NCBI GenBank assembly: GCA_013289325.1
Contig: JABDAE010000001.1
Span: 20,525-84,524, forward strand
DNA from: Chlamydiota bacterium
GTDB taxonomy: Bacteria; Chlamydiota; Chlamydiia; Chlamydiales; Parachlamydiaceae
DNA length: 64,000 nt
Reading direction: 5' to 3'
Below, in pieces: positions 16,317 through 25,466 of this stretch. Position 1 is the stretch's first letter. Each line of letters starts with the position of its first letter. The translations under genes and the position numbers were made by a program. The notes under the pieces are model-generated. The model saw only the letters and a list, made by a program, of their open reading frames with translations, was not told the DNA's origin and made no database searches.

Positions 16317-17198
16317 CTAAATATTTTTTCTTAAATAATGGTGCCAAGAGACATAATGATAACCCAACTCTTTATATTGAGGTAATTTCTTAATGTCACC
16401 GGTATCTTCCCATTTAAGTGGGCGTATTTTCATTTGATCCGTACGAGTAAAAATAAAATTGAAATACATTTCATACTCAGAAATCCCTGAACCTTCATAA
16501 GGATTAATAAATCTTGCCATTGCTTTCCAAGCATCCATATGATGGTAATTTTCAATCATGTCAAATAAATCATCAAGGCCTGGTTTTTGAAAAAGCATAT
16601 GATGGCAGATACCGGAATAAGCGCTAAATACTTTACTGAGTCCAGGGATGAGTTTTTGCATATGCACAAAGTAGGGAGGATGAGCGCCATAATCTCCTAC
16701 ATTATATAATCCTTCTCCTTGGTGGCCAACAAATGTGACGGGGTTCAAAAAGATCGTATCTGCATCTATAATTAAAACGTTAGCCGAAATATTTGGAATG
16801 ACTTTCTGTGCATAAAGTTTTAAGAATTGTTGGTAAATCCAGCCAATTCTTGAATAAGGCGCATGCAAAAATTGTTTAGCGGCTGTTTCATCACCTAGCA
16901 TTTGCAAGGCAATATCGAATTTAGAAAAGGGATATTTTTTTTCATCAAACCATTCAGCATTATCTGTTAAAGGCCTTGGAGAAACAATAATGATCCTTCT
17001 CACATCAATGTTTTCTTTAACCCCTTTAATACACAATTCTAGGGCCTGTAGGTCTGTGTCTGCGCACGGAATAACAACATCAATTTGCTCGTTTGATAGA
17101 TTATAAGTAATCTTGTGAGTTAAAAGATTTTCATTAGAAAAAACAAAAGACCAACATGTAATCAGAAAAAATGAAAAACAAAACCAACAATTCTTCAC
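16317..17198 (-). CDS. Exported DUF6492-like glycosyltransferase
   Basis: This 293-residue protein begins with a signal peptide of about 21 residues. The mature domain has a GT-A arrangement: IDVVIPCADTDLQALELCI, IIIVSPRPL, and the acidic VLIIDADTIFLNP near residue 147, a probable DxD metal site. This order matches the DUF6492 group of putative glycosyltransferases as I remember it. The C-terminus ends SWHHYLRKNI. It is the third gene of the minus-strand run. Confidence 0.65.
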   Translation of the reverse strand: MKNCWFCFSFFLITCWSFVFSNENLLTHKITYNLSNEQIDVVIPCADTDLQALELCIKGVKENIDVRRIIIVSPRPLTDNAEWFDEKKYPFSKFDIALQMLGDETAAKQFLHAPYSRIGWIYQQFLKLYAQKVIPNISANVLIIDADTIFLNPVTFVGHQGEGLYNVGDYGAHPPYFVHMQKLIPGLSKVFSAYSGICHHMLFQKPGLDDLFDMIENYHHMDAWKAMARFINPYEGSGISEYEMYFNFIFTRTDQMKIRPLKWEDTGDIKKLPQYKELGYHYVSWHHYLRKNI

Positions 17199-17227
17199 AA
17201 TAAACTCCTCCTGTTAAATTTATACGG

Positions 17228-18112
17228 TCACTCTCGCATGATAAAAGTTGGAATATAGTTCATATGGGGCATCTCATTTGCAATCCGGAAAAAGGGGTGG
17301 ATATCAATTTTTAACCCCGTAAAAAACAAATCCAGCAGCTCTTTGCTCGAAAGATAATTCATATTGGCATTTTGAAAATCATTTTGCACAAGGTTTAACG
17401 GGATGTTGATGATTTTAGTTGTTTCATAGCAAAGCCCATAAAGCTTGAAATCGGCTCTACCTGCCCAGATGCTTTCTAATGTGTTGGGAGATGAAAAATC
17501 CATGCTCTGCAGATCATGGAAAATATCTTGTTTTTTATAGACTGTCATATCGACTGTATTTGGATACCCCCAAGTCCTGTAGGGAACAGCCCGATTAAAT
17601 TGCCACATATGTACCTGCTGAGAAAGTCCTGGTACTTGTGGATTGATGTGAATGAATGGAGGGCGCCGTTCCTTCAAACTTTTCCCGACGCGCAAATAAA
17701 ATCCATACGCCGAAAACTCCTTAAGAAGGTCTATACACTCTGCAATATTTATATCCTCTTTCACAATAATATCGTCGACTGCAAAAACTACATAATTGTT
17801 TGTGCCTTCAAACGTCACCTGCATGGTAAGAGGCTTAAAATCAGCGCGTGGATTTATCCCTTGTTTGTGAAATATCGCATTGGCAAATCTTTGTTGGACA
17901 ATTTCATATCCTGCATCAAATTGTGCGTTAGTTGTGCGATATATAATATGCGTTTCTACACCTTGCACGTGTTTTTCAACTGACTCTAAGAAAGCATATA
18001 GCTGCATGGGGCGATCGTACGAGAATACAACCAAATCTGCCACCTCAGCAAAAACTGTAGATGTCATGCTGAAGAGCACAATGAGTATTCGAAAAACCGT
18101 TAACATTTTCAT
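17228..18112 (-). CDS. Exported glycosyltransferase-like protein
   Basis: This 294-residue protein has a signal peptide at residues 1-22 (ending VFA-E). The start of the mature domain, DLVVFSYDRPMQLYAFLESVEKH, is typical of GT2-like GT-A proteins, and YVVFAVDDIIVKED near residue 108 is a likely acidic sugar-nucleotide motif. The family is not recognised with confidence. It lies 17 bp after the methyltransferase gene and 29 bp before the DUF6492-like gene, so it fits one operon. Confidence 0.6.
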   Translation of the reverse strand: MKMLTVFRILIVLFSMTSTVFAEVADLVVFSYDRPMQLYAFLESVEKHVQGVETHIIYRTTNAQFDAGYEIVQQRFANAIFHKQGINPRADFKPLTMQVTFEGTNNYVVFAVDDIIVKEDINIAECIDLLKEFSAYGFYLRVGKSLKERRPPFIHINPQVPGLSQQVHMWQFNRAVPYRTWGYPNTVDMTVYKKQDIFHDLQSMDFSSPNTLESIWAGRADFKLYGLCYETTKIINIPLNLVQNDFQNANMNYLSSKELLDLFFTGLKIDIHPFFRIANEMPHMNYIPTFIMRE

Positions 18113-18129
18113 TTAATCACCCTCTAAAA

Positions 18130-18726
18130 TTACTTTATTTCAGCCACTAAGACATCATTTTTTTGATACCCGTCTCGATAGTAAAATTTATACTTCGGAT
18201 TAATCTTAAACAACAACTGCAATACTGTCGCTTGGCTAATATAATCAAATTCCACAGTGCTAAACATCCGTACATCGTCAATGAGAATGGTGTGAGTTTT
18301 GATATGATGACCTGCAATCGCTGCCAACTCATTCAAAAGAGGAGTATATGTATTACCTTTCGCCGTACCGCAAGCACTATAATGTCCATCTAACCAGAAA
18401 GTGACGGGTTCATCGATATGTTCTAGGATTGTTTTAAAAACAATTGAAGAATCACCTAAGTATAAATGGACGTTCGGATTTACGGAAAAGCGCTTGCAGC
18501 AATGATCATACAAATGTGGGGCTAGTTCAACAGAATGAATTTCTTCAAACCCAGCATCAAGTGCTTTTTGGATACCATCTCCTAAATAACTTCCAGATTC
18601 TACGAAAACTCTTTTCTGGTGAAAGCTAAAAACTTCTGTCGAAGTCACTGCTTGGATTTGTACCGATATCAATGAAAACAAAATCATGGCGATGCCAAGA
18701 CACTGAGTTAATTTAATTTTAAACAT
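18130..18726 (-). CDS. Exported SAM-dependent methyltransferase-like protein
   Basis: This 198-residue protein has a signal peptide at residues 1-26 (ending IQA). The SAM fold can be seen: VFVESGSYLGDGIQKAL (motif I variant), IHSVELAPHLYDHC (motif II acidic residue) and VHLYLGDSS, followed by FWLDGHYS and ILIDDVRMF. It is the promoter-proximal gene of the minus-strand glycan run 18726-14108. A 28-bp repeat lies upstream at 18754. Its target is not known. Confidence 0.6.
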   Translation of the reverse strand: MFKIKLTQCLGIAMILFSLISVQIQAVTSTEVFSFHQKRVFVESGSYLGDGIQKALDAGFEEIHSVELAPHLYDHCCKRFSVNPNVHLYLGDSSIVFKTILEHIDEPVTFWLDGHYSACGTAKGNTYTPLLNELAAIAGHHIKTHTILIDDVRMFSTVEFDYISQATVLQLLFKINPKYKFYYRDGYQKNDVLVAEIK

Positions 18727-18753
18727 CTCATTTCCTTGTTATGTGTGGGTGTG

Positions 18754-18781
18754 AATACCGAAGGTATTTCAAAATTTGGGT
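18754..18781. repeat. 28-bp hairpin-bearing repeat, copy 1
   Basis: AATACCGAAGGTATTTCAAA... recurs at 36198-36224 with one change in the loop. On the minus strand it forms a 6-bp stem (AATACC/GGTATT) around a TTC loop. It begins 30 bp 3' of the rseP stop, just as the other copy abuts a minus-strand stop codon. Confidence 0.55.
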
Positions 18782-18810
18782 TTTTGGCTTTCAATCATTG
18801 TAAAATCCGC

Positions 18811-20784
18811 CTACCAACTGACAAATCGAGAAAGAAGACTCGATAAGTCTTGATAGGTCAAGAAGATAAAAAACCCAATCAATATAACCGCAAAGGGCAA
18901 AACCACCTTCTCTAAAATAGAGGGGTGAATGCGGCGCCTTGTGATGATTTCAAAAAACGATAATGCGATCATCCCCCCATCTAGCACAGGGATGGGAAGT
19001 AAATTGAGCATGCCTAAATTTAAGCTGATCGCGCCAAGCCAAAATAGGGACTCTTTTAAGCTCACCATCGAGCTATCGTGAACAACGCGAATGATGCCAA
19101 TCGGTCCACTCATCCATTTTGGATTTAAGGCTCCGGTAAAAAGGGCTTTAAGGGTATGCCAAACTTCGTTAAACACTACATTGAACTGCGCAATTGGATT
19201 TGGGTTATATCGCAATTTAACGTCTTGCACTAACGGCAGACCCAGTAAAAGTTGCTTTTCTTGCGCTTCTAAGTGTGCAAGGAGCTGAGAGCGCTTATTT
19301 GCGTCATCGATATTTTGCACTTCCTTCTTTTGCTTAAGCAGTTCCGTATTTTGCAAAGCTTTTGCTTCTTGCCCTAGCACAAAATCCCCTCTTCGTTTCG
19401 GCTCTACGGGAGGCAAGAGGGTGTAGCTGCCGGCATTTGTCACCGGGCTTGCAGAACCAATGGTCGCAACAATTTTACCAATCTCTTCGGGATGAAATGC
19501 TTGATCAAATGCGGCATCGGCCTGGTCAGAAGGGACGATCTGAGAAACGCTTACGCCTCTTTCAACAATGACATTTACATGATGACTTTGCAGCTTTTGC
19601 AAAAGATCATAAGAGGATGTAATAGGAGAGCCATCGATTGCAATGATTTTATCTTTAGGTAGAAGCGGCGCCTCAATTGAGGAAAATGGATGCTTGGGGA
19701 ACGCTTCTAATGCATTTTCTTGATCGATAAATTTTAACTCGTTTTCTACCACAGCATTATTTGTAAGGTTATAGGGGATGTAACTGATCTTAGTAAAATT
19801 TGTACTATTTAAGCCAGCCTCATACTGCCAGTCGGTCAGCTCGTCCTTAACTTCAGCATCAAGCTTTAACTGCCCCACCAATACTCTTGGCACGCGCACT
19901 TGTAAAATCTTTTTACCGGCGTTGTCATCTCTTTGTACTGTAAGTAAAGCTTTGCCATCATTTAATAGGCGGCTAAGTTGCTGTCCTGAATAAATCACCT
20001 CTCCATCAACCCATACAATCCGATCCCCATATTGGATGCCACTTTTTTCAAGGGGAGACCCTTCCGGAAGAGGATTTTCTTTACTACCCAATTTACCATA
20101 TACGATGTAATTGGCTGAATTGAGAATGCCGCTTGTCACAATCCCTTTATCGATTACATTTGGGTGAGGATATGTTTTGACCTGGTAGTCAAAAGGGGTT
20201 TTTTCTCCTGTTAACTCGCTTACCTTCATTCCTTTCACATCGATCGCTTGCGCGCTCGTCATTGGGGCATATAGGTGGTCTTTTGAACTTTGAAAGGTTT
20301 GATCATTATATGAGACGATCTCATCGCCTGGGCGAACGCCAAAGGCGTAAAGCTCAGATGCTGGATCCACCCAACCTATTTTTTTTGTGAATTCTGAAAA
20401 ATTCTTTTCTCTCCCACCAATTGCCCATAAAAGAGTAAAAATGACTAAAGCTGCGACGAGATTGACGATGGGGCCAGCTGCTGCCACCATCACTTGATCG
20501 ATCGGCCTTTTGCTAAAGAAGCCGCCCGGCACTTCATATGGGTCTTTTTTATCGCTAAGATCTTGTCCTGCAATTTTGACATAGCCTCCAAACAAAAGCC
20601 AGCCGATCTGCCATTTGACGCCGTCTCTTTCCCAAGAAAAAATGGGTTTACCAAAGCCAATTGCAAAAGTCTCAACGCGCATTCCGACTCTTCTTGCCAT
20701 GTAATAGTGGCCAAGCTCGTGAATGAAAATGAGAAAACTTAAACCTAAAATCGCCAAAATCACATATAAAATGCTTGCTATCAT
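18811..20784 (-). CDS. rseP: Site-2 zinc metalloprotease RseP-like
   Basis: This intramembrane protease cleaves membrane-bound regulators or signal remnants. The 657-residue protein has HELGH at residues 22-26 in the first membrane helix, a second cytosolic helix around VKIAGQ, PDZ-like domains (GIQYGDRIVWVDGE; LPKDKIIAIDGSPI) and the C-terminal LLPIPVLDGGM motif that provides the third zinc ligand. It is much longer than E. coli RseP (about 450), with an expanded periplasmic section, which I recall also for the chlamydial homologues. It reads toward the glycan run, 84 bp apart. Confidence 0.92.
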   Translation of the reverse strand: MIASILYVILAILGLSFLIFIHELGHYYMARRVGMRVETFAIGFGKPIFSWERDGVKWQIGWLLFGGYVKIAGQDLSDKKDPYEVPGGFFSKRPIDQVMVAAAGPIVNLVAALVIFTLLWAIGGREKNFSEFTKKIGWVDPASELYAFGVRPGDEIVSYNDQTFQSSKDHLYAPMTSAQAIDVKGMKVSELTGEKTPFDYQVKTYPHPNVIDKGIVTSGILNSANYIVYGKLGSKENPLPEGSPLEKSGIQYGDRIVWVDGEVIYSGQQLSRLLNDGKALLTVQRDDNAGKKILQVRVPRVLVGQLKLDAEVKDELTDWQYEAGLNSTNFTKISYIPYNLTNNAVVENELKFIDQENALEAFPKHPFSSIEAPLLPKDKIIAIDGSPITSSYDLLQKLQSHHVNVIVERGVSVSQIVPSDQADAAFDQAFHPEEIGKIVATIGSASPVTNAGSYTLLPPVEPKRRGDFVLGQEAKALQNTELLKQKKEVQNIDDANKRSQLLAHLEAQEKQLLLGLPLVQDVKLRYNPNPIAQFNVVFNEVWHTLKALFTGALNPKWMSGPIGIIRVVHDSSMVSLKESLFWLGAISLNLGMLNLLPIPVLDGGMIALSFFEIITRRRIHPSILEKVVLPFAVILIGFFIFLTYQDLSSLLSRFVSW

Positions 20785-20859
20785 GCTAGACTCTACCTCA
20801 ATTGTTTCCCGAGATGATGCCAGATTATGCGGATAATCTGCAATAAAGAATTCTTGTAT

Positions 20860-21126
20860 TTAGAATAGCTCCGAGTGGGAGCCGATACGGGTCAAATGGA
20901 CATATTCATCATCAAACCAATAGATTAGCAAAGTGTCTGGCTTTACATGACACTCTCTAAAACCAACATAATTTCCAGTTAATGCGTGATCTAAATATTT
21001 CTTAGGCAATATTTCTTCTTTTAAAAGAAAACCCAATAGCGCTTCTAGCTCTTTTTTCACCGGTTTGTTATGCTCATATTTTTTTAAATCTTTCTTAAAA
21101 CGGCTCGATGGTTGGGGCTTAAGCAT
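20860..21126 (-). CDS. YafQ/RelE-type mRNA interferase toxin
   Basis: This 88-residue toxin-like protein has the YafQ layout: SSRFKKDLKKYEHN at the N-terminus, ALTGNYVGFRECHVKPDTLLIYW in the middle and a short C-terminal LTRIGSHSELF with the histidine used by YafQ for ribosome-dependent mRNA cleavage. It overlaps the 3' end of the antitoxin gene by 8 nt, the normal arrangement for such pairs. It has probably been acquired, as it sits between rseP and the ribosomal operon. Confidence 0.8.
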   Translation of the reverse strand: MLKPQPSSRFKKDLKKYEHNKPVKKELEALLGFLLKEEILPKKYLDHALTGNYVGFRECHVKPDTLLIYWFDDEYVHLTRIGSHSELF

Positions 21127-21397
21127 TCGGATCCATTCCCATCTTTTCCCAGAAATCTTCTATGGAATCGCACTTTATACCTTTTCCTTCTTTGCTTTCC
21201 TTCATGGCATCAAGAGTGATCTTGTTGGGCTTTCTATCCTTAGGAAAATCTTTTCTGAGATATGAAAGGATGAACTCGCTTAAATTCATGTGAGCCTTTG
21301 CCGCCAACATTTTAATGTAAGCCCTTTCATCAACAGTACAATCGATGGTGACTTTTGCTTTATCATGATGATGTTGCGCGTGAGAGTGAGCACCCAT
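21119..21397 (-). CDS. DinJ/RelB-type antitoxin with His-rich N-terminus
   Basis: This 92-residue ribbon-helix-helix-like antitoxin pairs with the YafQ-like toxin. Residues 15-48 (KVTIDCTVDERAYIKMLAAK...) form the beta-strand plus two helices, and the acidic C-terminal part (DSIEDFWEKMGMDPNA) should wrap the toxin. An N-terminal extension GAHSHAQHHHDK with five histidines is unusual and could bind metal. GGAGG lies upstream of the ATG. It is expected to repress its own promoter, which should lie in 21398-21476 back to back with the rpsL promoter. Confidence 0.7.
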   Translation of the reverse strand: MGAHSHAQHHHDKAKVTIDCTVDERAYIKMLAAKAHMNLSEFILSYLRKDFPKDRKPNKITLDAMKESKEGKGIKCDSIEDFWEKMGMDPNA

Positions 21398-21476
21398 ATT
21401 TACACCTCCTTAGGTTACAACTTCATTTTACCAAATTCCTAGGATTTATGGAAGACCAAAAAAAATTGAAAAATGC

Positions 21477-21505
21477 TTGCAGATTTTTGCCCAATGTCTT
21501 ATAAT
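21477..21505 (+). promoter_or_regulatory. Strong sigma-70-type promoter of the rpsL operon
   Basis: TTGCAG and TATAAT are separated by exactly 17 bp, giving a near-consensus promoter. The -10 ends 70 bp before the rpsL ATG, and AAGGAG lies upstream of that ATG. Confidence 0.75.
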
Positions 21506-21574
21506 CGCCGCGGATAGCCATTTTGTAAAATGAGGCTACTCTCATAACATTAAATATTTAAGGAGAAGGCAAAG

Positions 21575-21946
21575 ATGCCGACTATCAATCAGTTAGTCCG
21601 AAGCCCACGCTCAAAGAAAACAAAGCGTAGTAAATCGCCTGCCTTGCAAAAATGTCCGCAAAGACGCGGCGTGTGCCTGCAGGTAAAGACAAAGACCCCT
21701 AAAAAGCCTAACTCAGCGCTGCGTAAAGTTGCTTGGGTGCGTCTTTCAACAGGTCAAGAAGTCATTGCCTACATTGGCGGTGAAGGACATAATTTACAAG
21801 AACACAGCATTGTGCTTGTAAGAGGTGGAAGAGTGAAAGACTTACCTGGCGTGCGCTACCATATCGTGCGTGGAACGCTAGACTGTGCGGCTGTTAAAGA
21901 CCGCAAACAAGGAAGATCAAAATACGGGGCTAAACGTCCTAAGTAA
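21575..21946 (+). CDS. rpsL: 30S ribosomal protein S12
   Basis: S12 sits at the decoding centre and contributes to accuracy. The 123-residue protein starts [12 protein letters not shown] and contains the [14 protein letters not shown] segment whose lysine corresponds to the streptomycin-resistance position (Lys, sensitive-type), and the [10 protein letters not shown]...[14 protein letters not shown] block. First gene of the rpsL-rpsG-fusA-rpsJ operon. A gap of 177 bp separates it from rpsG. Confidence 0.98.
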   Translation: MPTINQLVRSPRSKKTKRSKSPALQKCPQRRGVCLQVKTKTPKKPNSALRKVAWVRLSTGQEVIAYIGGEGHNLQEHSIVLVRGGRVKDLPGVRYHIVRGTLDCAAVKDRKQGRSKYGAKRPK

Positions 21947-22123
21947 CACTAGGATACTCTAAATAATAAGTATCCTGGTACGCGATCTGCGCTTTTAAAG
22001 TGAATTTTTTTAGCGCATATCACGCACATTAGCTTGCCATTAAAGCTGCTAAAGGTGAATAGAAAAGATCTTTCCTTTAATGAATATAAACTGAAAATAA
22101 ATGCATTATTATACGAGGAAACC

Positions 22124-22597
22124 ATGTCAAGAAGACGTCGTGCAGTAAAAAGAGAAATCGAACCAGATCCTCTCTTTGGTAGCACTGTACTTGCAAAATT
22201 TATCAATATGGTGATGATCGGTGGAAAAAAATCCACAGCAAGACGCATCATCTACAACGCTTTGGACAAGTTCTGTAAAAAAGTAAAAGCAGAAAACCCA
22301 GTCGAAGCGTTTGAGCAGGCATTGCAAAATGCGCAGCCGGCCCTTGAAGTCAAATCTCGCCGTATTGGCGGCGCGACTTACCAAGTGCCAATTGAAATTC
22401 CTCCAAATCGCAGAATGTCGATGGCCATGAGATGGATTATTACCTACTCAAGAGCTAAAGCTGGACGCTCTATGGAGGATGGCCTTGCCAATGAATTGTC
22501 CGATTGTTTCAATAATCAAGGGACGACGATCAAGAAGAAAGACGACACCCACCGTATGGCAGAAGCGAACAAAGCATTTGCCCACTACAAGTGGTAA
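22124..22597 (+). CDS. rpsG: 30S ribosomal protein S7
   Basis: S7 nucleates assembly of the 30S head. It has 157 residues from the ATG at 22124, chosen over an in-frame ATG at 22034 because MSRRRRAVKREIEPDP is the usual S7 start, the length then matches the family, and GAGGA lies 6 nt upstream. Typical KFINMVMIGGKKSTA and RRIGGATYQVP motifs are present. It is followed after 18 bp by fusA. Confidence 0.97.
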   Translation: MSRRRRAVKREIEPDPLFGSTVLAKFINMVMIGGKKSTARRIIYNALDKFCKKVKAENPVEAFEQALQNAQPALEVKSRRIGGATYQVPIEIPPNRRMSMAMRWIITYSRAKAGRSMEDGLANELSDCFNNQGTTIKKKDDTHRMAEANKAFAHYKW

Positions 22598-22615
22598 CAG
22601 GAGGATATTGTTAAC

Positions 22616-24703
22616 ATGGCAAGACCACAAAATGAAAAGCTTGAAAATGTCCGCAATATTGGCATCATGGCCCATATCGATGCTGGTAAAACGACAACGA
22701 CCGAGCGAATTCTTTACTACAGCGGGCGCGTTCACCGCATGGGCGAAGTGCACGAAGGTGCAGCGACCATGGACTGGATGGAACAAGAGCAAGAAAGGGG
22801 GATCACCATCACCTCTGCTGCGACAACAGTCTTTTGGAAAGGTGCTAAAATCAACATCATCGACACACCTGGGCACGTCGACTTCACAATTGAAGTTGAA
22901 CGCTCATTAAGAGTGCTCGATGGATCCGTTGCTGTGTTCTGTTCTGTTTCTGGTGTCGAGCCACAATCAGAAACTGTATGGCGTCAGGCTGACAAATACG
23001 GCGTTCCAAGAATCTGTTTTGTGAACAAGATGGACCGCGTGGGCGCTGATTTTTATGACGCGATTAAGACCATGAGAGAAAAACTTCATGCCAATGCAAT
23101 CGCTGTACACTGTCCAATTGGGGCAGAGTCAGAATTTAAAGGGATGGTCGACTTAGTCACCATGCGCGCCCTTTTCTTCCACGACGAAACGCTTGGTGCC
23201 GATTGGGAAGAGACCGATATTCCAGCTGACCTGTTGGAAAAATGCAAAGAGATGAGGGCAAGACTTCTTGAAGAGCTTGCAACAGTTGATGAAGAGAATG
23301 AAGGTTTCATGACGAAAGTGCTTGAAAACCCTGAAGCTTTAACTGCAGAAGAAATTCATGGAGCAATTAGAAAAGGGGTGATCGCGAATAAATTTAATCC
23401 AGTTCTTTGCGGCTCTTCCTTTAAAAACAAGGGCGTCCAACAACTGCTAGATGCTGTTGTCAACTGGATGCCGTCGCCAATAGATCGCGGCGTCATTAAA
23501 GCCCACGATCTAAATTCTGGTGAAGAGATCTTGCTAAAACCTGATGACGACTCCCCGCTTGCAGCTCTTGCATTTAAAATCATGACGGACCCATATGTTG
23601 GGCGTTTGACATTTGTAAGAATTTATAGCGGCACCTTGACTAAGGGGATGAACCTCATCAATAGCTCTAAGGACTCAAAAGAACGGATTTCCCGTCTTCT
23701 TGAGATGCACGCAAACAAAAGAGAAGAAAAGGAAGCATTTCACGCAGGAGACATCGCCGCTTGCATCGGTCTTAAAAAAGCAAGCACAGGCGATACGCTC
23801 TGCTCTCCTGAAAAGCCACTTCTCTTAGAGAAAATGGAGTTTCCAGAGCCTGTGATTTCGATGGCGATTGAGCCAAAATCTAAAGGAGATCGGGAAAAGT
23901 TGTCCATGGCACTTTCAGCTCTTTCTGAAGAAGATCCAACATTTAGAGTGAGCACAAACGAAGAAACCGGGCAAACCATCATTGCAGGTATGGGTGAATT
24001 GCACCTTGAAATTCTGCACGATAGGATGAAAAGGGAATTTAGCGTTGAAGCCAATGTGGGTAAACCTCAAGTTTCGTATAAGGAAACAATTACTGCTCCA
24101 AGTATAGCGAAGACGAAGTTCGTCAAGCAATCTGGTGGTAAGGGGCAATACGCACACGTTGAGCTTGAGATCCGTCCCAATGAAAAAGGGAAGGGAATCG
24201 AGATCAATAACAAAATTGTGGGCGGTGTGATTCCTCGCGAATTCATTGCACCGACAATTAAAGGGATTGAAGAAGGGATCCAAACGGGGGTTCTTGCGGG
24301 CTATAGCCTAGTCGATGTCATCGTCGATATCGTCTTTGGCTCTTACCATGACGTGGACTCAAGCGAAATGTCGTTTAAGATCTGCGGATCAATGGCCTTA
24401 AAAGAGGCGGCTAAGAAAGCTAAGGCAATCATCCTTGAGCCTATCATGAAAGTCGACGTCACAACGCCTGAGACTGCAATGGGTGATGTGATCGGCGACT
24501 TAAACCGCCGTCGAGGACAAATCGTTGGTCAAGAGTCTAGCAAAGGTGCTCTCATCATCCATGCTGAGGTGCCTTTAAGCGAGATGTTTGGTTATTCGAC
24601 ACAGCTGCGCTCTTTATCCTCGGGACGAGCCACCTATGTCATGGAGCCGAGCCACTTTGAGCGCGTGCCCACAAAAATCCAAGAAGAAATTATTAAGAAG
24701 TAA
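22616..24703 (+). CDS. fusA: Elongation factor G
   Basis: EF-G is the GTPase that drives translocation. The 695-residue protein shows the G1 AHIDAGKTT (residues 19-27), ITITSAATT switch I, DTPGHVDF (G3) and NKMD (G4), followed by domains II-V with YKETI and the domain V stretch LRSLSSGRA. The length is normal for EF-G. AGGAGG is 9 nt before the ATG. It lies between rpsG and rpsJ, as in Chlamydia. Confidence 0.98.
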   Translation: MARPQNEKLENVRNIGIMAHIDAGKTTTTERILYYSGRVHRMGEVHEGAATMDWMEQEQERGITITSAATTVFWKGAKINIIDTPGHVDFTIEVERSLRVLDGSVAVFCSVSGVEPQSETVWRQADKYGVPRICFVNKMDRVGADFYDAIKTMREKLHANAIAVHCPIGAESEFKGMVDLVTMRALFFHDETLGADWEETDIPADLLEKCKEMRARLLEELATVDEENEGFMTKVLENPEALTAEEIHGAIRKGVIANKFNPVLCGSSFKNKGVQQLLDAVVNWMPSPIDRGVIKAHDLNSGEEILLKPDDDSPLAALAFKIMTDPYVGRLTFVRIYSGTLTKGMNLINSSKDSKERISRLLEMHANKREEKEAFHAGDIAACIGLKKASTGDTLCSPEKPLLLEKMEFPEPVISMAIEPKSKGDREKLSMALSALSEEDPTFRVSTNEETGQTIIAGMGELHLEILHDRMKREFSVEANVGKPQVSYKETITAPSIAKTKFVKQSGGKGQYAHVELEIRPNEKGKGIEINNKIVGGVIPREFIAPTIKGIEEGIQTGVLAGYSLVDVIVDIVFGSYHDVDSSEMSFKICGSMALKEAAKKAKAIILEPIMKVDVTTPETAMGDVIGDLNRRRGQIVGQESSKGALIIHAEVPLSEMFGYSTQLRSLSSGRATYVMEPSHFERVPTKIQEEIIKK

Positions 24704-24720
24704 GGATCTAAAGGTTACGT

Positions 24721-25068
24721 ATGGCAAAACAAGAAAAACAAGACAAACAGCCGAAAAAAGCGCGCCAAAAAATACGCATACGCCTTAAAGGGTATGATCA
24801 ACGCATTTTGGATCGCTCAACGGCAGATATCGTTGAGACAGCTAAGCGCACAGGCGCAGCGATTGCAGGCCCTATTCCGCTGCCGGTTCGTCGCGAGATC
24901 TATACTGTACTTAGATCTCCTAACATCGACCGCAAATCGCGCGAGCAATTTGAAATTAGAACGCACAAAAGATTGATCGACATCATCAATCCGACAGGTA
25001 AAACGATCGACGCCCTAAAGACGTTGACGCTGCCTGCCGGTGTCGACATCAAGATTAAGGCGTACTAA
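24721..25068 (+). CDS. rpsJ: 30S ribosomal protein S10
   Basis: S10 is a 30S head protein that in other bacteria also works with NusB in antitermination. The protein has 115 residues, about ten more than usual: the basic extension [15 protein letters not shown] precedes the normal start [28 protein letters not shown] and RTHKRLIDI are diagnostic. Last gene of the operon, followed by a strong terminator. Confidence 0.97.
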   Translation: MAKQEKQDKQPKKARQKIRIRLKGYDQRILDRSTADIVETAKRTGAAIAGPIPLPVRREIYTVLRSPNIDRKSREQFEIRTHKRLIDIINPTGKTIDALKTLTLPAGVDIKIKAY

Positions 25069-25086
25069 AACTACTTAAACAGATGA

Positions 25087-25116
25087 GGGATCCCATTACT
25101 TGGGATCCCTTTTTTC
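25087..25116 (+). terminator. Rho-independent terminator after rpsJ
   Basis: A perfect 8-bp stem GGGATCCC/GGGATCCC with a 7-nt loop is followed by seven T residues. It lies 19 bp after the rpsJ stop. The same bases are the end of a 31-codon open frame on the minus strand. Confidence 0.9.
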
Positions 25117-25188
25117 TAAAATTGCATCTGCTTGCCTTTCATAGGCCTCGTAGTCTAAAAATTCATAAAGCTCTTTTGAGCATGACAT
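25096..25188 (-). pseudogene. Possible C-terminal gene remnant (isocitrate lyase/PEP mutase-like)
   Basis: A 30-residue minus-strand frame starting MSCSKELYEFLDYEAYER resembles the C-terminal tail (ELY...Y..YE) of methylisocitrate lyase-type proteins. The frame is closed by an in-frame stop directly upstream, and nothing convincing precedes it in the other frames. It may be the decayed 3' end of a lost gene. Identification is weak. The rest of the gap to 25466 shows no gene; a 60-codon frame there has no recognisable features. Confidence 0.25.
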
Positions 25189-25466
25189 CTAATGGCACAA
25201 TCGCTTTATTAGCTCGATGGCCGCATCTTTTTTCAAAGGGCTGATCTTCAATAGACTTCTTGCGTAATTTCGGTAGTTTAAAGAGATTCAAGATCCTAAG
25301 CGATAAATACAGAAATCGAAGAAAAAGGTTTGGTTTGAGATTCAATCTTATTGCAGGGATCTACAATTTTGAACTCAACGCAGAGACGGAGAGTCGGAGA
25401 GACGCGGTATGTGGGGTTTTAAAGGCAACATAAAATTGAAGCGGCGGCAGCAGCGACAGCTCTCTA

